Source: an uncultured Porphyromonadaceae bacterium
GTDB taxonomy: Bacteria > Bacteroidota > Bacteroidia > Bacteroidales > Muribaculaceae
DNA: 24,766 nt
Direction: 5' to 3'
Assembly (NCBI GenBank): GCA_902462525.1
Contig: CABQCA010000016.1
Coordinates: 1 to 24,766 of the forward strand
Shown: in pieces, positions 1-8,434 of the stretch
How the letters are laid out: each line of letters starts with the position of its first letter
How positions within the stretch are numbered: position 1 is the first letter of the stretch
Notes under the pieces: generated by a model
Database searches by the model: none
What the model was told of the DNA's origin: nothing
Seen by the model: only the letters and a program-made list of their open reading frames with translations
Made by a program: the position numbers and the translations under genes

Positions 1-1939
1 CACCACCGTACAGGGTATGGGTGTATGTGACGCCTTCGCTGAGAGTCTTCTCTGTCCAGTTGTCGTTAATCTGGAGCACATCATTGCAGCTTCGGAGCAT
101 GTCGATGATTTCCGACTGACCTTGATTGGGGGTGATGGTCTTTCCCGAGTGATTGCCCTGGAAAGCGCCGGGCCACAAAGCCTGAGGGTCGCGAGGATTG
201 CCAAGCGCATCATAGCTGAGGCGGTTGCCGAGGTCTTCGGTGAGCCAACGCACGAAACGCGATGGGTCGAAAATGAGCGTCGAGCGCAGGGCCTCGTCGA
301 GTTGAGCGCGTGTGGCGTGAGTGTGTTCAAGCCAGTCGCCGCTCCAACGGAATACACCGGCGTCGCTGTCGAGAGTGAACACGCCGTCGTCCCAGAGCTG
401 ATTATAGCGGTCAGACTCATCAAAGGAGAACAGGCGGTCGGCCGACGAGCATATATTGTAGCCGCCGGATCGCATCGACGCGCTCCCGCGAGAGAAGGCG
501 GCCTTGTCGGTGGGGCTCATCACAATAGAGTTGAGCACTTTGACGTAAGATTTCGACCCGCAAAGGATATGAGCCGAACGAGGGTCGCCGACGAAGGTAC
601 TGTTCATGATTATGCCCTCGAAGTCACCCTGTATGGAACCGGCTTTTGCAGAAGGTGCGGGATTGTATATAGTAGTATTGTTCAGACAAACCATAGCCCC
701 GGAGCCGGCACGGATTACACCGTCGTACTGGTCGTCGCCGGAGTTGCCGGAGAAGTAGCAGTCGCTCAACCAGATAGAGTCGTCGGCTGTAGAAGCACAG
801 AGCACGCCTCGGGTAGTTGTGTGGTTATTGGTGAAGCGGCACCCGTCGGCACGCAGCGAGCATGCAGACCCGGAACCCCACACCATTGTGATGACCGAGC
901 CATATTCGCTTGAAGAAGTGGCGGTCATGGTGTTGTTGTCGAAAACGCAGTATGTGGCATCGAGCTTGCCGCTATTCTCCATACGTATCAGACCGGCTTT
1001 CGATGTGCAGTTGCGCACCGTGCAGTCGACCATGGCATTTCGGTGCTTGCCGGAGGTGATTTTCATCACGGAACCCCATTCGCCGGCGATGTCTTCAAAA
1101 GTACAGCCCACGCAGCGGAAGGCCGCGTCTTCGTCGCCGCCTTTATTGGTGAGGTTAATGGCTCCGCCGCCGTCGCTGGCGGCGATATTCTTGAAAGTCG
1201 AGTTATAGATGTTGAGGTCGGCACGGGCGTTCTTTGCACCATGCAGATAGAAGGCCGCTCCGCGTTTGCCGTAGAAGCAGGTAAAGTTAACGTCGGAAAT
1301 ATCGACGAAGGCGTTGGCACCGATATAGAAGCCGGCAGCGTCAGCGGCATCGGGTTTTCCCTGTGTACCGCCCGAAGGGTTGTCGCCGGAAAATACGGTG
1401 GGATATTTTGCAGGGGCGAAGCGTGCCACCGATTTTCCGGTTGAGGCCGGGTCGAAACCGCCGGAAATAGTGATATTCACGGCCGAAGCGGCGCTCGGAA
1501 AATCCAGCGGCAGATAAGAGGCGGTTTCATATTCGCTCCTCGGAGCGAGGCCGTAGAGATTGTAGTCACCTCCCGAAAGGCAGAAAATCTTACCGTTGAG
1601 GAGCGATGCGTTGCCACTGCCCAAATACGCGACAAACTGCGACACTCCCATGGCATTTTCCCATGTGGAGCCGTCGGCAGAGCCCGATGAGGTAGGTTTC
1701 ACGAAGATATAGTCGGCTTCATCGGCCACTGAGATTGAGCTTATTTCGACGGCTCGGCCCAAGTCGGTGCCGTTAACGCTTACGCGTCCATCGGCGACAG
1801 TGCCTTTGGTGGTTTCATTGGCCTCGTAATGGTTAATGCCCTGTCGAGTCACTGTCTTCATTTTATAGCTCGGCGGCACGGTTGCGCTTGCAGCAAGAAA
1901 GGCCAGCAATGCGGCTGCGAGAGTATAGATATGTTTCAT
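1..1939 (-). CDS. Right-handed parallel beta-helix protein with C-terminal extension (partial, 3' end outside window)
   Basis: My own translation from ATG at 1939 stays open to the left edge, giving 646 codons with no stop. Residues 1-19 are a signal peptide (MKHIYTLAAALLAFLAASA). A motif near residue 90 (DGSTWENAMG) and repeated short strands of the type C-x-F-x-N-N mark a parallel beta-helix. The conserved end of its paralogues (GNPRDPQALWPGAF) occurs near residues 580-592. Unlike the two paralogues, which stop there, this protein continues for at least 50 residues of unrelated sequence containing NWTEKTLSEGVTYTHTLYGG. Beta-helix proteins of this kind are usually extracellular or surface polysaccharide-binding or degrading proteins, or adhesins. 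The substrate cannot be read from sequence. It is the last visible gene of the SusC/SusD operon. The extension weakly recalls the start of a phosphodiester glycosidase (NAGPA) domain, which I hold at low confidence. Confidence 0.85.
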   Translation of the reverse strand, partial: MKHIYTLAAALLAFLAASATVPPSYKMKTVTRQGINHYEANETTKGTVADGRVSVNGTDLGRAVEISSISVADEADYIFVKPTSSGSADGSTWENAMGVSQFVAYLGSGNASLLNGKIFCLSGGDYNLYGLAPRSEYETASYLPLDFPSAASAVNITISGGFDPASTGKSVARFAPAKYPTVFSGDNPSGGTQGKPDAADAAGFYIGANAFVDISDVNFTCFYGKRGAAFYLHGAKNARADLNIYNSTFKNIAASDGGGAINLTNKGGDEDAAFRCVGCTFEDIAGEWGSVMKITSGKHRNAMVDCTVRNCTSKAGLIRMENSGKLDATYCVFDNNTMTATSSSEYGSVITMVWGSGSACSLRADGCRFTNNHTTTRGVLCASTADDSIWLSDCYFSGNSGDDQYDGVIRAGSGAMVCLNNTTIYNPAPSAKAGSIQGDFEGIIMNSTFVGDPRSAHILCGSKSYVKVLNSIVMSPTDKAAFSRGSASMRSGGYNICSSADRLFSFDESDRYNQLWDDGVFTLDSDAGVFRWSGDWLEHTHATRAQLDEALRSTLIFDPSRFVRWLTEDLGNRLSYDALGNPRDPQALWPGAFQGNHSGKTITPNQGQSEIIDMLRSCNDVLQINDNWTEKTLSEGVTYTHTLYGG

Positions 1940-1962
1940 ATATTGCTTGCAGATGGTGAAAG

Positions 1963-2000
1963 GTGAAATCTGTCCCCCGAACCGGGAAGGCAGATTTCAC
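1963..2000 (-). repeat. Intercistronic inverted repeat between beta-helix genes
   Basis: GTGAAATCTG (1963-1972) is perfectly complementary to CAGATTTCAC (1991-2000), with an imperfect inner C/G-rich stem. It lies between the stop at 2016 and the next start at 1939. The minus-strand motif CAGATTTCACCTTT also occurs in the spacer at 3881-3922, so the two spacers are related. No T-run follows, so this may be an mRNA-stabilising or attenuating hairpin rather than a full terminator. Confidence 0.7.
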
Positions 2001-2015
2001 GATAGTAAATAGAGA

Positions 2016-3851
2016 TTATTTCTGGTAAGCACCTGCCCAAATCGATTCAGGGTCACGGGGCGAGCCCGTGGCGTCGTTCATTTGCTCGATTTTGTTGTCG
2101 TCGCCGACCTTGATTGCGCCTAATTCTTTCAGCCACTCAACAAAAGCGGTGGCATCGTAGCCATCTGTATCTGCCAATATGGCGGCCAGTTCTGTGAGAG
2201 TGACATTGGTATGACCCTCCCAGTTGCCGTCCCATTCAGCGAGACCGGCTTCTTTGTTGACAGTGAACTTGCCGTCGACCCAAGTCTGGGCTAAAAGGCT
2301 GTTTTCATCACAAACACAAGTCCCATTACCATCACTCTTTGGGCCAACAATGCTGTTACCCATAAGACGGATATTGGCATCAGCCTCATTATCTCCATTC
2401 ATAAACAAAGCCGGTTTCCCGTTCTCACTTAGGAGGATTGAGTTAGCCACTTTGACGCCGGGACAATGACGGACTTGGAAAATACCTTCGCGGATTTTGC
2501 CCAAAACGGTGCTGTTCAAAATTATGCCCCTGCAATCTTTAGCAAGAACCGCGCAACGTTCAGGGTTATTGTCGATGACAGTGCAGTTGTTGAGACACAT
2601 TTCGCCACCGCCCTCCATCGAGAAAAGAGTGCTCCACCAGTCATCGGCAGTGTTATCATTAAAATAACAATCGTTGAACCACCATTTTTGCTTTGGGCCG
2701 GAAGCAAAGAACATGCTACGTGTGTTGGTGTGGTTATCGAAGTAGCGGCAGGCATCGGCGTAGTATTCATTAGCCTCATTGCTCCATGGCATGCTTACGA
2801 TGCAGCCATGGTTGCCATTGGCTTTCATTTCATTATTGTGGAAGCTGCATCCGATGGTGAAGAAGTGGTCGCCGTTTTCCATACGGAAGAGACCGCCGTT
2901 GGTGTTGGTGTTATTCTTTATTTCACAGTTGATGAGATAGTTCATGCCACGCGGCGAATTCAGTTTCATGATAGAACCCCACTCGGCAGATATTTCCTCG
3001 AAAGTACAGCTTACACATTTGAAGGCAGCATCGTCGTTATTGTCGAGATTGGAATGAATGAGAACGCCGCCGCCGTCGCTTGCACTGAGTTTTGAAAATA
3101 CTGAGTTGTAAACATTAAGGTCGGCATGCTTTCCTGTGAGCCCGTGGAGGTAGAAAGTACTGCCTTTCTTGGCATAAAAGCATGTGAATTTGATGTCGGA
3201 AATATTCAGACAAGCGTTCGCACCGATATAGAAACCGCATGCATCTTTATTATCTGCCTGTTCCTGAGTGCCCTCAGTAGGATTGTCGCCGGTGATTACG
3301 GTAGTGAATTGCTCAGGGCTGTAGCCTGAGACAGAGGTGCCTGTTGAAGCCGGGTCAAAGCCGCCTGCCAAGGTGATGTGCACGGCAGCGTCAGCTCCCT
3401 CGAAATTAACAGGCAGGTAGCTGAAACCGTCTTTCGTAACGCGGCAATTGTCGGGATTGACACCATGAAGATTGTAGTTACCTCCGGCAAGGCAGAAAGT
3501 CTTGCCGTTGAGAGCATCAGCCTCTCCTTTGCAAAGAAGAGTCACAAACTCCAGGGTACCCATTGCATTTTCCCAGGAAGAACCGTCGCCTGTACCGGTC
3601 TTTTCGGGCTTGACAAAAAGATATTCGCTATCTTCGACAAACGAAATCATGCTTATATCCTTAGCCGGACCCAGGTCGCGGCCGTTGACGGAAAGGAGAC
3701 CATTTTCGATTGAGCCCTCGGTAGTGAAGACAGCCTCATGATGAGTGATACCCGACTTGGTCTCAACCCTCATCTTAAGCTGCGCCTGTGCTGTCAGACC
3801 GGATGCCAACACACAAAACGACACCGCCGCGATGGTATTGAAATATTTCAT
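2016..3851 (-). CDS. Secreted right-handed parallel beta-helix protein (choice-of-anchor Q-like end)
   Basis: This 611-residue protein has a signal peptide (MKYFNTIAAVSFCVLASGLTAQAQ). An N-terminal region of about 60 residues carries VNGRDLGPAKDISMISF. The parallel beta-helix opens at DGSSWENAMG near residue 90. Repeated rungs such as NCEIKNNTNTNGG, CSFHNNEMKANG and NCTVIDNNPE support the fold. The C-terminus (SPRDPESIWAGAYQK) matches that of the neighbour at 3932-5803 and resembles the closing segment of choice-of-anchor Q proteins. No catalytic signature is recognised, so binding, lyase or adhesin roles are all possible. The ATG at 3851 has an A/T-rich leader, and the start aligns with its paralogues. 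It is flanked on both sides by related hairpin-containing spacers, which supports origin by tandem duplication. Confidence 0.9.
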   Translation of the reverse strand: MKYFNTIAAVSFCVLASGLTAQAQLKMRVETKSGITHHEAVFTTEGSIENGLLSVNGRDLGPAKDISMISFVEDSEYLFVKPEKTGTGDGSSWENAMGTLEFVTLLCKGEADALNGKTFCLAGGNYNLHGVNPDNCRVTKDGFSYLPVNFEGADAAVHITLAGGFDPASTGTSVSGYSPEQFTTVITGDNPTEGTQEQADNKDACGFYIGANACLNISDIKFTCFYAKKGSTFYLHGLTGKHADLNVYNSVFSKLSASDGGGVLIHSNLDNNDDAAFKCVSCTFEEISAEWGSIMKLNSPRGMNYLINCEIKNNTNTNGGLFRMENGDHFFTIGCSFHNNEMKANGNHGCIVSMPWSNEANEYYADACRYFDNHTNTRSMFFASGPKQKWWFNDCYFNDNTADDWWSTLFSMEGGGEMCLNNCTVIDNNPERCAVLAKDCRGIILNSTVLGKIREGIFQVRHCPGVKVANSILLSENGKPALFMNGDNEADANIRLMGNSIVGPKSDGNGTCVCDENSLLAQTWVDGKFTVNKEAGLAEWDGNWEGHTNVTLTELAAILADTDGYDATAFVEWLKELGAIKVGDDNKIEQMNDATGSPRDPESIWAGAYQK

Positions 3852-3880
3852 ATTATGTTCTAAAAAGGTGAGTAAAAGGT

Positions 3881-3922
3881 GAAATCTGCCCCGCCCTCAA
3901 CAACGAAGCAGGGGCAGATTTC
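3881..3922 (-). repeat. Perfect 12-bp intercistronic inverted repeat
   Basis: GAAATCTGCCCC (3881-3892) is exactly complementary to GGGGCAGATTTC (3911-3922) around an 18-nt loop. It sits between the stop at 3932 and the next start at 3851 on the minus strand. No T-tract follows directly; on the minus strand it is followed by ACCTTTTACTCACCTTTTTAG. It may be a weak terminator or an mRNA processing/stability element. It shares sequence with the hairpin at 1963-2000. Confidence 0.75.
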
Positions 3923-3931
3923 GCAAAAAGA

Positions 3932-5803
3932 TTATTTCTGGTAAGCGCCGGCCCAGATAGATTCGGGGTCGCGGAGGGCGCCTGTGGCATCGAATACCTC
4001 CTTAAGCTCATCGTTTTTGATATCAATATTCACAGAACCCATTTCGGTTACCCAGTCGATGAAGTCGAGAGCATCGTAACCGGTCGGGTCATCGTAAGCA
4101 TTGAAAATGTCGTCGAGGTTAGCGTTCTGATGACCTGCCCACTGACCGTCCCACTCAAGGAGACCGGCTTTGCTGTTAAGGGTGAACTTACCGGCAACCC
4201 AGGCCTGGTCGATAAGGTCGGAAGCTTCCTTGTCGACGGTGTTACCCGTCAGGCTACCCACGATGTTGTTGCCCATCAGACGGATAGTGGCTTTTTTGCT
4301 CGGATCAGACTGCGACCACAGTGCTGCGGAGCCGTTTTCGCTGAGCACGATTGAGTTGGCAACCTTTGCATAAGCACCGTCATCGGCATAGATTAAGCCT
4401 TTGCTGACTTTACCGATAATGGTGGTGTTGAGTATAAGACCTCTGAAGGTGCCGCCAACGGCACCGCGCATGCCATTGTTGTTGTCGATGATGGTGCAGT
4501 TGTTGAGCGCAATCTCACCCAGACCGCCAATGCGGATGAGTATGTGGTTCTGGTCGTCAGCGGTGTTGTTTTCAAAGTAGCAGTTGTTGAACCACAGTTT
4601 TTCATCTTTGGCAGAACCGTTGACCACGCAGCGGGTCTGAGTGTGGTTGCCTACGAAGCGGCAACCGTCGGCACGATAGTCGCAAGCGCCCAGACCTTTG
4701 CTGGGGTCGCCCCACACCGTAGCTACGATACAGCCATAGTTGCCGCCGCTGCCGCGCATCTCGTTGTCGTGGAAGTCGCAGTCGAGAGTAACGAAACGTG
4801 CATTGTTCTCCATGCGGAAGAGGCCGCCGTTATCGCTTCGGTTGCCGGTAACCTCGCAGTTGATGAGGTAGTTGGTGGCTGAGGAGTTCAACAGTTTGGC
4901 AATAGCGCCCCAGGGAGCCTTGTTGCCTGTGAAATATGTGTTGACGCACTTGAACGAGTTGTGGCAGTCGGCATCCTTGTTGCTTTGGTTGATGGCAGCA
5001 CCGCCGTCGTTGGCACGGTTGTCGACAAAAGCGCATTCAAGGGTATTGAGCTGGGCATGGGCCTGCGCGCCGCTGCCGTGGAGAGAGAAAGCACCGCCCT
5101 TATTGCCATAGAAAAACTTGAACGTAATGGAGTTGGCATTCACAACCACGTTTTCCTGAAGGTAAAATCCGGCATAGTCTTTGGAGTCGGAGATTTCAGT
5201 GTCGCCCTCTGTGGGGTTATTGCCGTTGAAGACGGTTGCAAACTTGGTTTTATCGCGCTTGGTGATATCCTTGCCGGTAGAAGCGGGATCAAAACCGCCT
5301 ATCATATTGATATGCACAGGGCTGTCGGCATTGGCGAAGTCAAGTTTTACATAGTTGGCATTGTCTATGTCATAGCGGTATGCGTTGACATTTCCGTTGA
5401 TGGGGAAATCACCGCCGGTGAAGCAGAAAATCTTACCGTCGACAGCCTTTATCTGTTCGATCTGAGCGTCATAATCCTGCTTTGCGGAGATAGCTGCGCA
5501 GAACTCTACGATACCCATAGCGTTCTCCCATGTGGAGCCGTCGCCGGCACCTGCCTTTTCGGGCTTCACGAAGCGGTAGTCGGCTTCGTCGGTCATGGAT
5601 ATTTCCTTGAGTTCCTTGATGGTTGTGAGGCGTGCGCCGTTGATTTTGATGAAGTTGCCGACAACGGTTCCTTTTGTGGCATCGGTAGCATCGTATAGAT
5701 ATGTGCCTTCGGCGGTAGACACCTTCATGAACTGGTTCACCTGTGCCTGGCCGATAGCCGACACCATCAGTGCGCCGGCAGCTAAAATATATGATAATTT
5801 CAT
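3932..5803 (-). CDS. Secreted right-handed parallel beta-helix protein (first of three paralogues)
   Basis: This 623-residue protein starts at ATG 5803 (MKLSYILAAGALMVSAIGQAQ), a clear signal peptide aligned with the paralogues. An ATG nine bases upstream (5812) is an alternative, and a longer in-frame start at 5848 would put a non-signal leader first and is unlikely. DGSTWENAMG opens the beta-helix, followed by repeated rungs including NCEVTGNRSDNGGLFRMENN, DCDFHDNEMRGSG, GCRFVGNHTQT and NCYFENNTADD. It ends in ALRDPESIWAGAYQK. The asparagine/cysteine ladder pattern is typical of extracellular beta-helix proteins. Co-transcription with SusC/SusD suggests a surface or secreted role in capturing or cutting the polysaccharide, but no active site is identifiable. 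The stop codon TAA is at 3932-3934. Confidence 0.9.
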   Translation of the reverse strand: MKLSYILAAGALMVSAIGQAQVNQFMKVSTAEGTYLYDATDATKGTVVGNFIKINGARLTTIKELKEISMTDEADYRFVKPEKAGAGDGSTWENAMGIVEFCAAISAKQDYDAQIEQIKAVDGKIFCFTGGDFPINGNVNAYRYDIDNANYVKLDFANADSPVHINMIGGFDPASTGKDITKRDKTKFATVFNGNNPTEGDTEISDSKDYAGFYLQENVVVNANSITFKFFYGNKGGAFSLHGSGAQAHAQLNTLECAFVDNRANDGGAAINQSNKDADCHNSFKCVNTYFTGNKAPWGAIAKLLNSSATNYLINCEVTGNRSDNGGLFRMENNARFVTLDCDFHDNEMRGSGGNYGCIVATVWGDPSKGLGACDYRADGCRFVGNHTQTRCVVNGSAKDEKLWFNNCYFENNTADDQNHILIRIGGLGEIALNNCTIIDNNNGMRGAVGGTFRGLILNTTIIGKVSKGLIYADDGAYAKVANSIVLSENGSAALWSQSDPSKKATIRLMGNNIVGSLTGNTVDKEASDLIDQAWVAGKFTLNSKAGLLEWDGQWAGHQNANLDDIFNAYDDPTGYDALDFIDWVTEMGSVNIDIKNDELKEVFDATGALRDPESIWAGAYQK

Positions 5804-5854
5804 GGCGTTCATTTTTAATGTTGGTAATTTGCGGCACTGCGCCGCCATCCATGT

Positions 5855-6322
5855 TTACTTCTTCACTTTGACAGTTTCGTGTCCGGGAACGGCCACAAGA
5901 TAAATGCCGGGACGAAGCGACGAAAGGTCGATAACGGCAGTACCGTCGACAGCCTTTACGGTGATGAGCTGCGAGCCGAGCGTAGAGTAAACGGTAGCGC
6001 TTTCAACATCGCTGCCCTTGACGGTTACGATGCCGTCGGCCACTGTCACGGCATAGTCGGAGCTGACAACGTCATTGATGCCGGTCGAGAGTTGTGTGAA
6101 AGTGAAGGTTTTCACTTCGGCAATAGGAAGAGTCTCCTGGGCGTCGGTGGTTTTGATGACGAAATTGTCGCCGTCAACGGTCACCACGGGTTTTTTGGCA
6201 AGGGAGAATTGTTTAGTCTGATTCTGACCATAGATGAAAGTGAGGCTCATGTCCTGAGGAGTTTCGCCGAATGCGGGTATCGCCAGCATAGCAGCAATAA
6301 TGGGAAGATAAAGTTTCTTCAT
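5855..6322 (-). CDS. Small secreted protein with type IX secretion sorting-domain-like C-terminus
   Basis: This 155-residue protein has a signal peptide (MKKLYLPIIAAMLAIPAFG). A middle module of about 60 residues (AKKPVVTVDGDNFVIKTTD ... LPIAEVKTFTF) is a pattern I associate with many short Bacteroidales secreted proteins. The last ~80 residues look like a Por-type sorting domain: a GINDV linker, short beta strands, then LRPGIYLVAVPGHETVKVKK. In that family the final strand and the basic C-terminal tail direct export through the type IX system. Almost nothing is left for a cargo domain, so the function is unknown. It lies between SusD and the beta-helix genes, 51 bases before the first of them. 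Confidence 0.75.
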   Translation of the reverse strand: MKKLYLPIIAAMLAIPAFGETPQDMSLTFIYGQNQTKQFSLAKKPVVTVDGDNFVIKTTDAQETLPIAEVKTFTFTQLSTGINDVVSSDYAVTVADGIVTVKGSDVESATVYSTLGSQLITVKAVDGTAVIDLSSLRPGIYLVAVPGHETVKVKK

Positions 6323-6379
6323 AGCTGTAATTATTAAAGTTAAAGGTGTTTTGTCAATTATTATAATGGGGAGGAGGGA

Positions 6380-6403
6380 GCGGGTGCTCCGACGAGCACC
6401 CGC
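6380..6403 (-). repeat. Strong GC-rich hairpin downstream of susD
   Basis: GCGGGTGCTC (6380-6389) pairs perfectly with GAGCACCCGC (6394-6403) around the tetraloop CGAC. It lies 9 bases past the susD stop codon (6413). On the minus strand it is followed by a pyrimidine-rich stretch (TCCCTCCTCCCC) rather than a clean T-run. It could terminate part of the transcription or protect the susC/susD mRNA from 3' decay, so that downstream genes are made at a lower level. Confidence 0.75.
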
Positions 6404-6412
6404 CCGTGAGGA

Positions 6413-8422
6413 TTATTCGATAACCGAAGCGCCGGTGTTTGCATTACGCTGCCAGCCGGGGTTCTGATAGATTACAGAGCCTTCGGGAGTTCCATCGTCG
6501 GAAGTACGCATGAAAGCGTTGAAACCGATGGGATAGAGATAGTGTGCGCGTGTCCAGCTGAGGCCGTCCCATACTTTGTTCTGCACGCGAGAAACCTGAT
6601 ACGAACGCAGATATGGGCTTAGGCTCTTGTCGGACATGTTGCCCGTGCCGTTGTCGGGGCTTACGTTGGCGCGGATGATTTTGCCATTGGTGTCTTTGAA
6701 GCACTGCGGGTGGTGACGGTTGGCGTAGCAAGTGCCCCAGTACTTGACGCCCTCAATCTGATAGGGATTGTCGATGAGCTGGTCCATAGCACTCCAGCGG
6801 CGCAGGTCGTCGAGGCGGAAGCCTTCGGCGAGCAGTTCGAGGCGGCGTTCGCGGCGAATGTTGTAAAGCTCCGGCGACACTTTGGCGTTGCGCGAATATA
6901 CGCCCCAGTCGTACTTGGCTTCTTCCTCAAGGTCGGTGGCACTGATGGTGACATTATAGTCAGGCTCAACGTATGCGCGGGTGCGGATAGCGCGCCAGTA
7001 TTTGTCGGCGGAATCGTCGATTTTGCCGTTAAGCTCGTAGCTTGCCTCCATATAGTTGAGCAATGCCTCAACACCGCGGAAGATAATCGAAGCTCTCGTA
7101 CGGCCATGGTTGTTGCCGCCTTTGGGATAGGTATAGGTAAAGCCTTTCTTGATGCCTATGCCGGTGGCGCCCTGAGCGGAGTTCTCCATGAAGGAACCCA
7201 TGTTGTTCACCTGAATCTCTTGTCCGCTCTCACCATAGTTGATATAGCAGCTGTCGCCGGCGACGAAGATGTGCAGACGCGAGTCGCGACCCTGAATAGT
7301 GGGAGTGAGACCTTCGTCTTCCCAGTCGGGGTCGTATCCCGAGCCTGGAGCATATATAGGCAGACCGTTGCGCATGACGTAAGACTGCATCATGCCGTGT
7401 GTCATCTGAAGACCGGCCTCGTGAGTGCCGAGTGTTACGCCGAGTTCACTGCTGTAAGCGCGATAGAGGAGTACTTCGTCGTATCCGTCGAGGTTTTCAC
7501 TACCAAACATGTTGAAGTAAGGATTGCGCTCTATCATGCCGGGGTCGACACCGTTTTCGGCATCGGTGTTTTTTGCCAGACGGTCGACGTATTTGTCGGC
7601 CACTGCTTTAGAGTCCTTGGTAGCTTCTGTGAAGAAGTATTTGATGTCGGCGTCGATGTCGAAGTCCTTGACATCGTCGGGATTGCCGGGCCAACCTTTG
7701 CCACCGGGGACAAGGGCAGAACCTTTGTGGTATTTGAGCCAAGAGCCCTCGAAAAGCGCCACACGGCTGCGGAGAAGGCGGGCACAGTCTTTGTTGAGGC
7801 CGTTTTTACCCTTGTCGCTTGTTTCGGGTAAAAGCTCAATAGCTTTTTCAAGGTCGTCGAGGATAAAATGCGCCACTTTATTACGCGGTTGACGGTGGGA
7901 TGCCGCGATGAGTTCCTCGCGTTCGTCGCCGAGATATTCGGTGATGATGGGATAGTCTCCTACCTTCTTGTAGTAAGTCCAGTAAATATATGCCCGGGCG
8001 AAGTACGCTTCGCCGACAGCCTGGTCGATGGCAGCTTCGCCGCCGCTTATGGTACCGGCCTCATAGTTGGGCAAGGTCATTTTGAAGAAGTAGTTGACGG
8101 CACGGATGCGGCTGAAATCCCAGTTGTCGCTGCCGGAACCGACAAGCCAGTATCCGGGGGCATAGCGGTCGGGGGCGGCTCCGCTGATCTGGTTATCGGT
8201 ACCATTATCTATGCCGAAAGTACCGAAGCCATAGTCGTAGTTGCTGTGCGAGTCGAGCCAGGTGTAGAAACGCTGGGTAAAGGAGCGGAGATTGTCTTCA
8301 CTTGTGAAGAAAGTATCCGGAATCAGGCTGCTCTCCGGCTCCCTGTCGAGATAGTCGTCGCACGATGCCAGAGTTACGGCAGCACCGGCAAGCAATATCG
8401 CTGATAAATATTTGTTTAACAT
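6413..8422 (-). CDS. susD: SusD/RagB family outer-membrane nutrient-binding lipoprotein
   Basis: This 669-residue protein has a lipoprotein signal peptide ending in the lipobox LASC, with the lipidated Cys at residue 21. The next residues, DDYLDREPES, are typical of SusD N-termini, and the family hallmark RRERRLELLAEGFRLDDLRRW lies near residue 540. Aromatic-rich central segments fit a helical TPR-like scaffold that binds glycan at the cell surface. SusD proteins cap a SusC transporter and pass oligosaccharides to it. The stop of the upstream susC is 12 bases away, so the pair is co-translated. The symbol marks the family role; the substrate is not starch by any evidence here. A strong hairpin follows the stop. 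Confidence 0.97.
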   Translation of the reverse strand: MLNKYLSAILLAGAAVTLASCDDYLDREPESSLIPDTFFTSEDNLRSFTQRFYTWLDSHSNYDYGFGTFGIDNGTDNQISGAAPDRYAPGYWLVGSGSDNWDFSRIRAVNYFFKMTLPNYEAGTISGGEAAIDQAVGEAYFARAYIYWTYYKKVGDYPIITEYLGDEREELIAASHRQPRNKVAHFILDDLEKAIELLPETSDKGKNGLNKDCARLLRSRVALFEGSWLKYHKGSALVPGGKGWPGNPDDVKDFDIDADIKYFFTEATKDSKAVADKYVDRLAKNTDAENGVDPGMIERNPYFNMFGSENLDGYDEVLLYRAYSSELGVTLGTHEAGLQMTHGMMQSYVMRNGLPIYAPGSGYDPDWEDEGLTPTIQGRDSRLHIFVAGDSCYINYGESGQEIQVNNMGSFMENSAQGATGIGIKKGFTYTYPKGGNNHGRTRASIIFRGVEALLNYMEASYELNGKIDDSADKYWRAIRTRAYVEPDYNVTISATDLEEEAKYDWGVYSRNAKVSPELYNIRRERRLELLAEGFRLDDLRRWSAMDQLIDNPYQIEGVKYWGTCYANRHHPQCFKDTNGKIIRANVSPDNGTGNMSDKSLSPYLRSYQVSRVQNKVWDGLSWTRAHYLYPIGFNAFMRTSDDGTPEGSVIYQNPGWQRNANTGASVIE

Positions 8423-8434
8423 AGCTGGTGTTTT

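Noticed and set aside
17..1444. Plus-strand open frames within the leftmost 1.9 kb
   Set aside because: They are antisense shadows of the minus-strand beta-helix gene, which has a signal peptide, conserved motifs and paralogues. The plus-strand products show no domain or signal.
5831..5845. GCGGC-ACTGC-GCCGC hairpin just before the first beta-helix gene
   Set aside because: It has only a 5-bp stem; too short to call a terminator or regulator.
6335..6342. TAACTTTA octamers upstream of three minus-strand starts (also 16003-16010 and 24663-24670) as a shared promoter element
   Set aside because: The same octamer also occurs inside coding sequence near 1275. Its distance to the starts varies from a few to ~24 bases, which does not fit one promoter geometry.
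6710..7831. Long plus-strand open frame (373 codons) opposite susD
   Set aside because: It is fully antisense to a clear SusD gene, with no start context and a low-complexity valine/alanine-rich product typical of a shadow frame.
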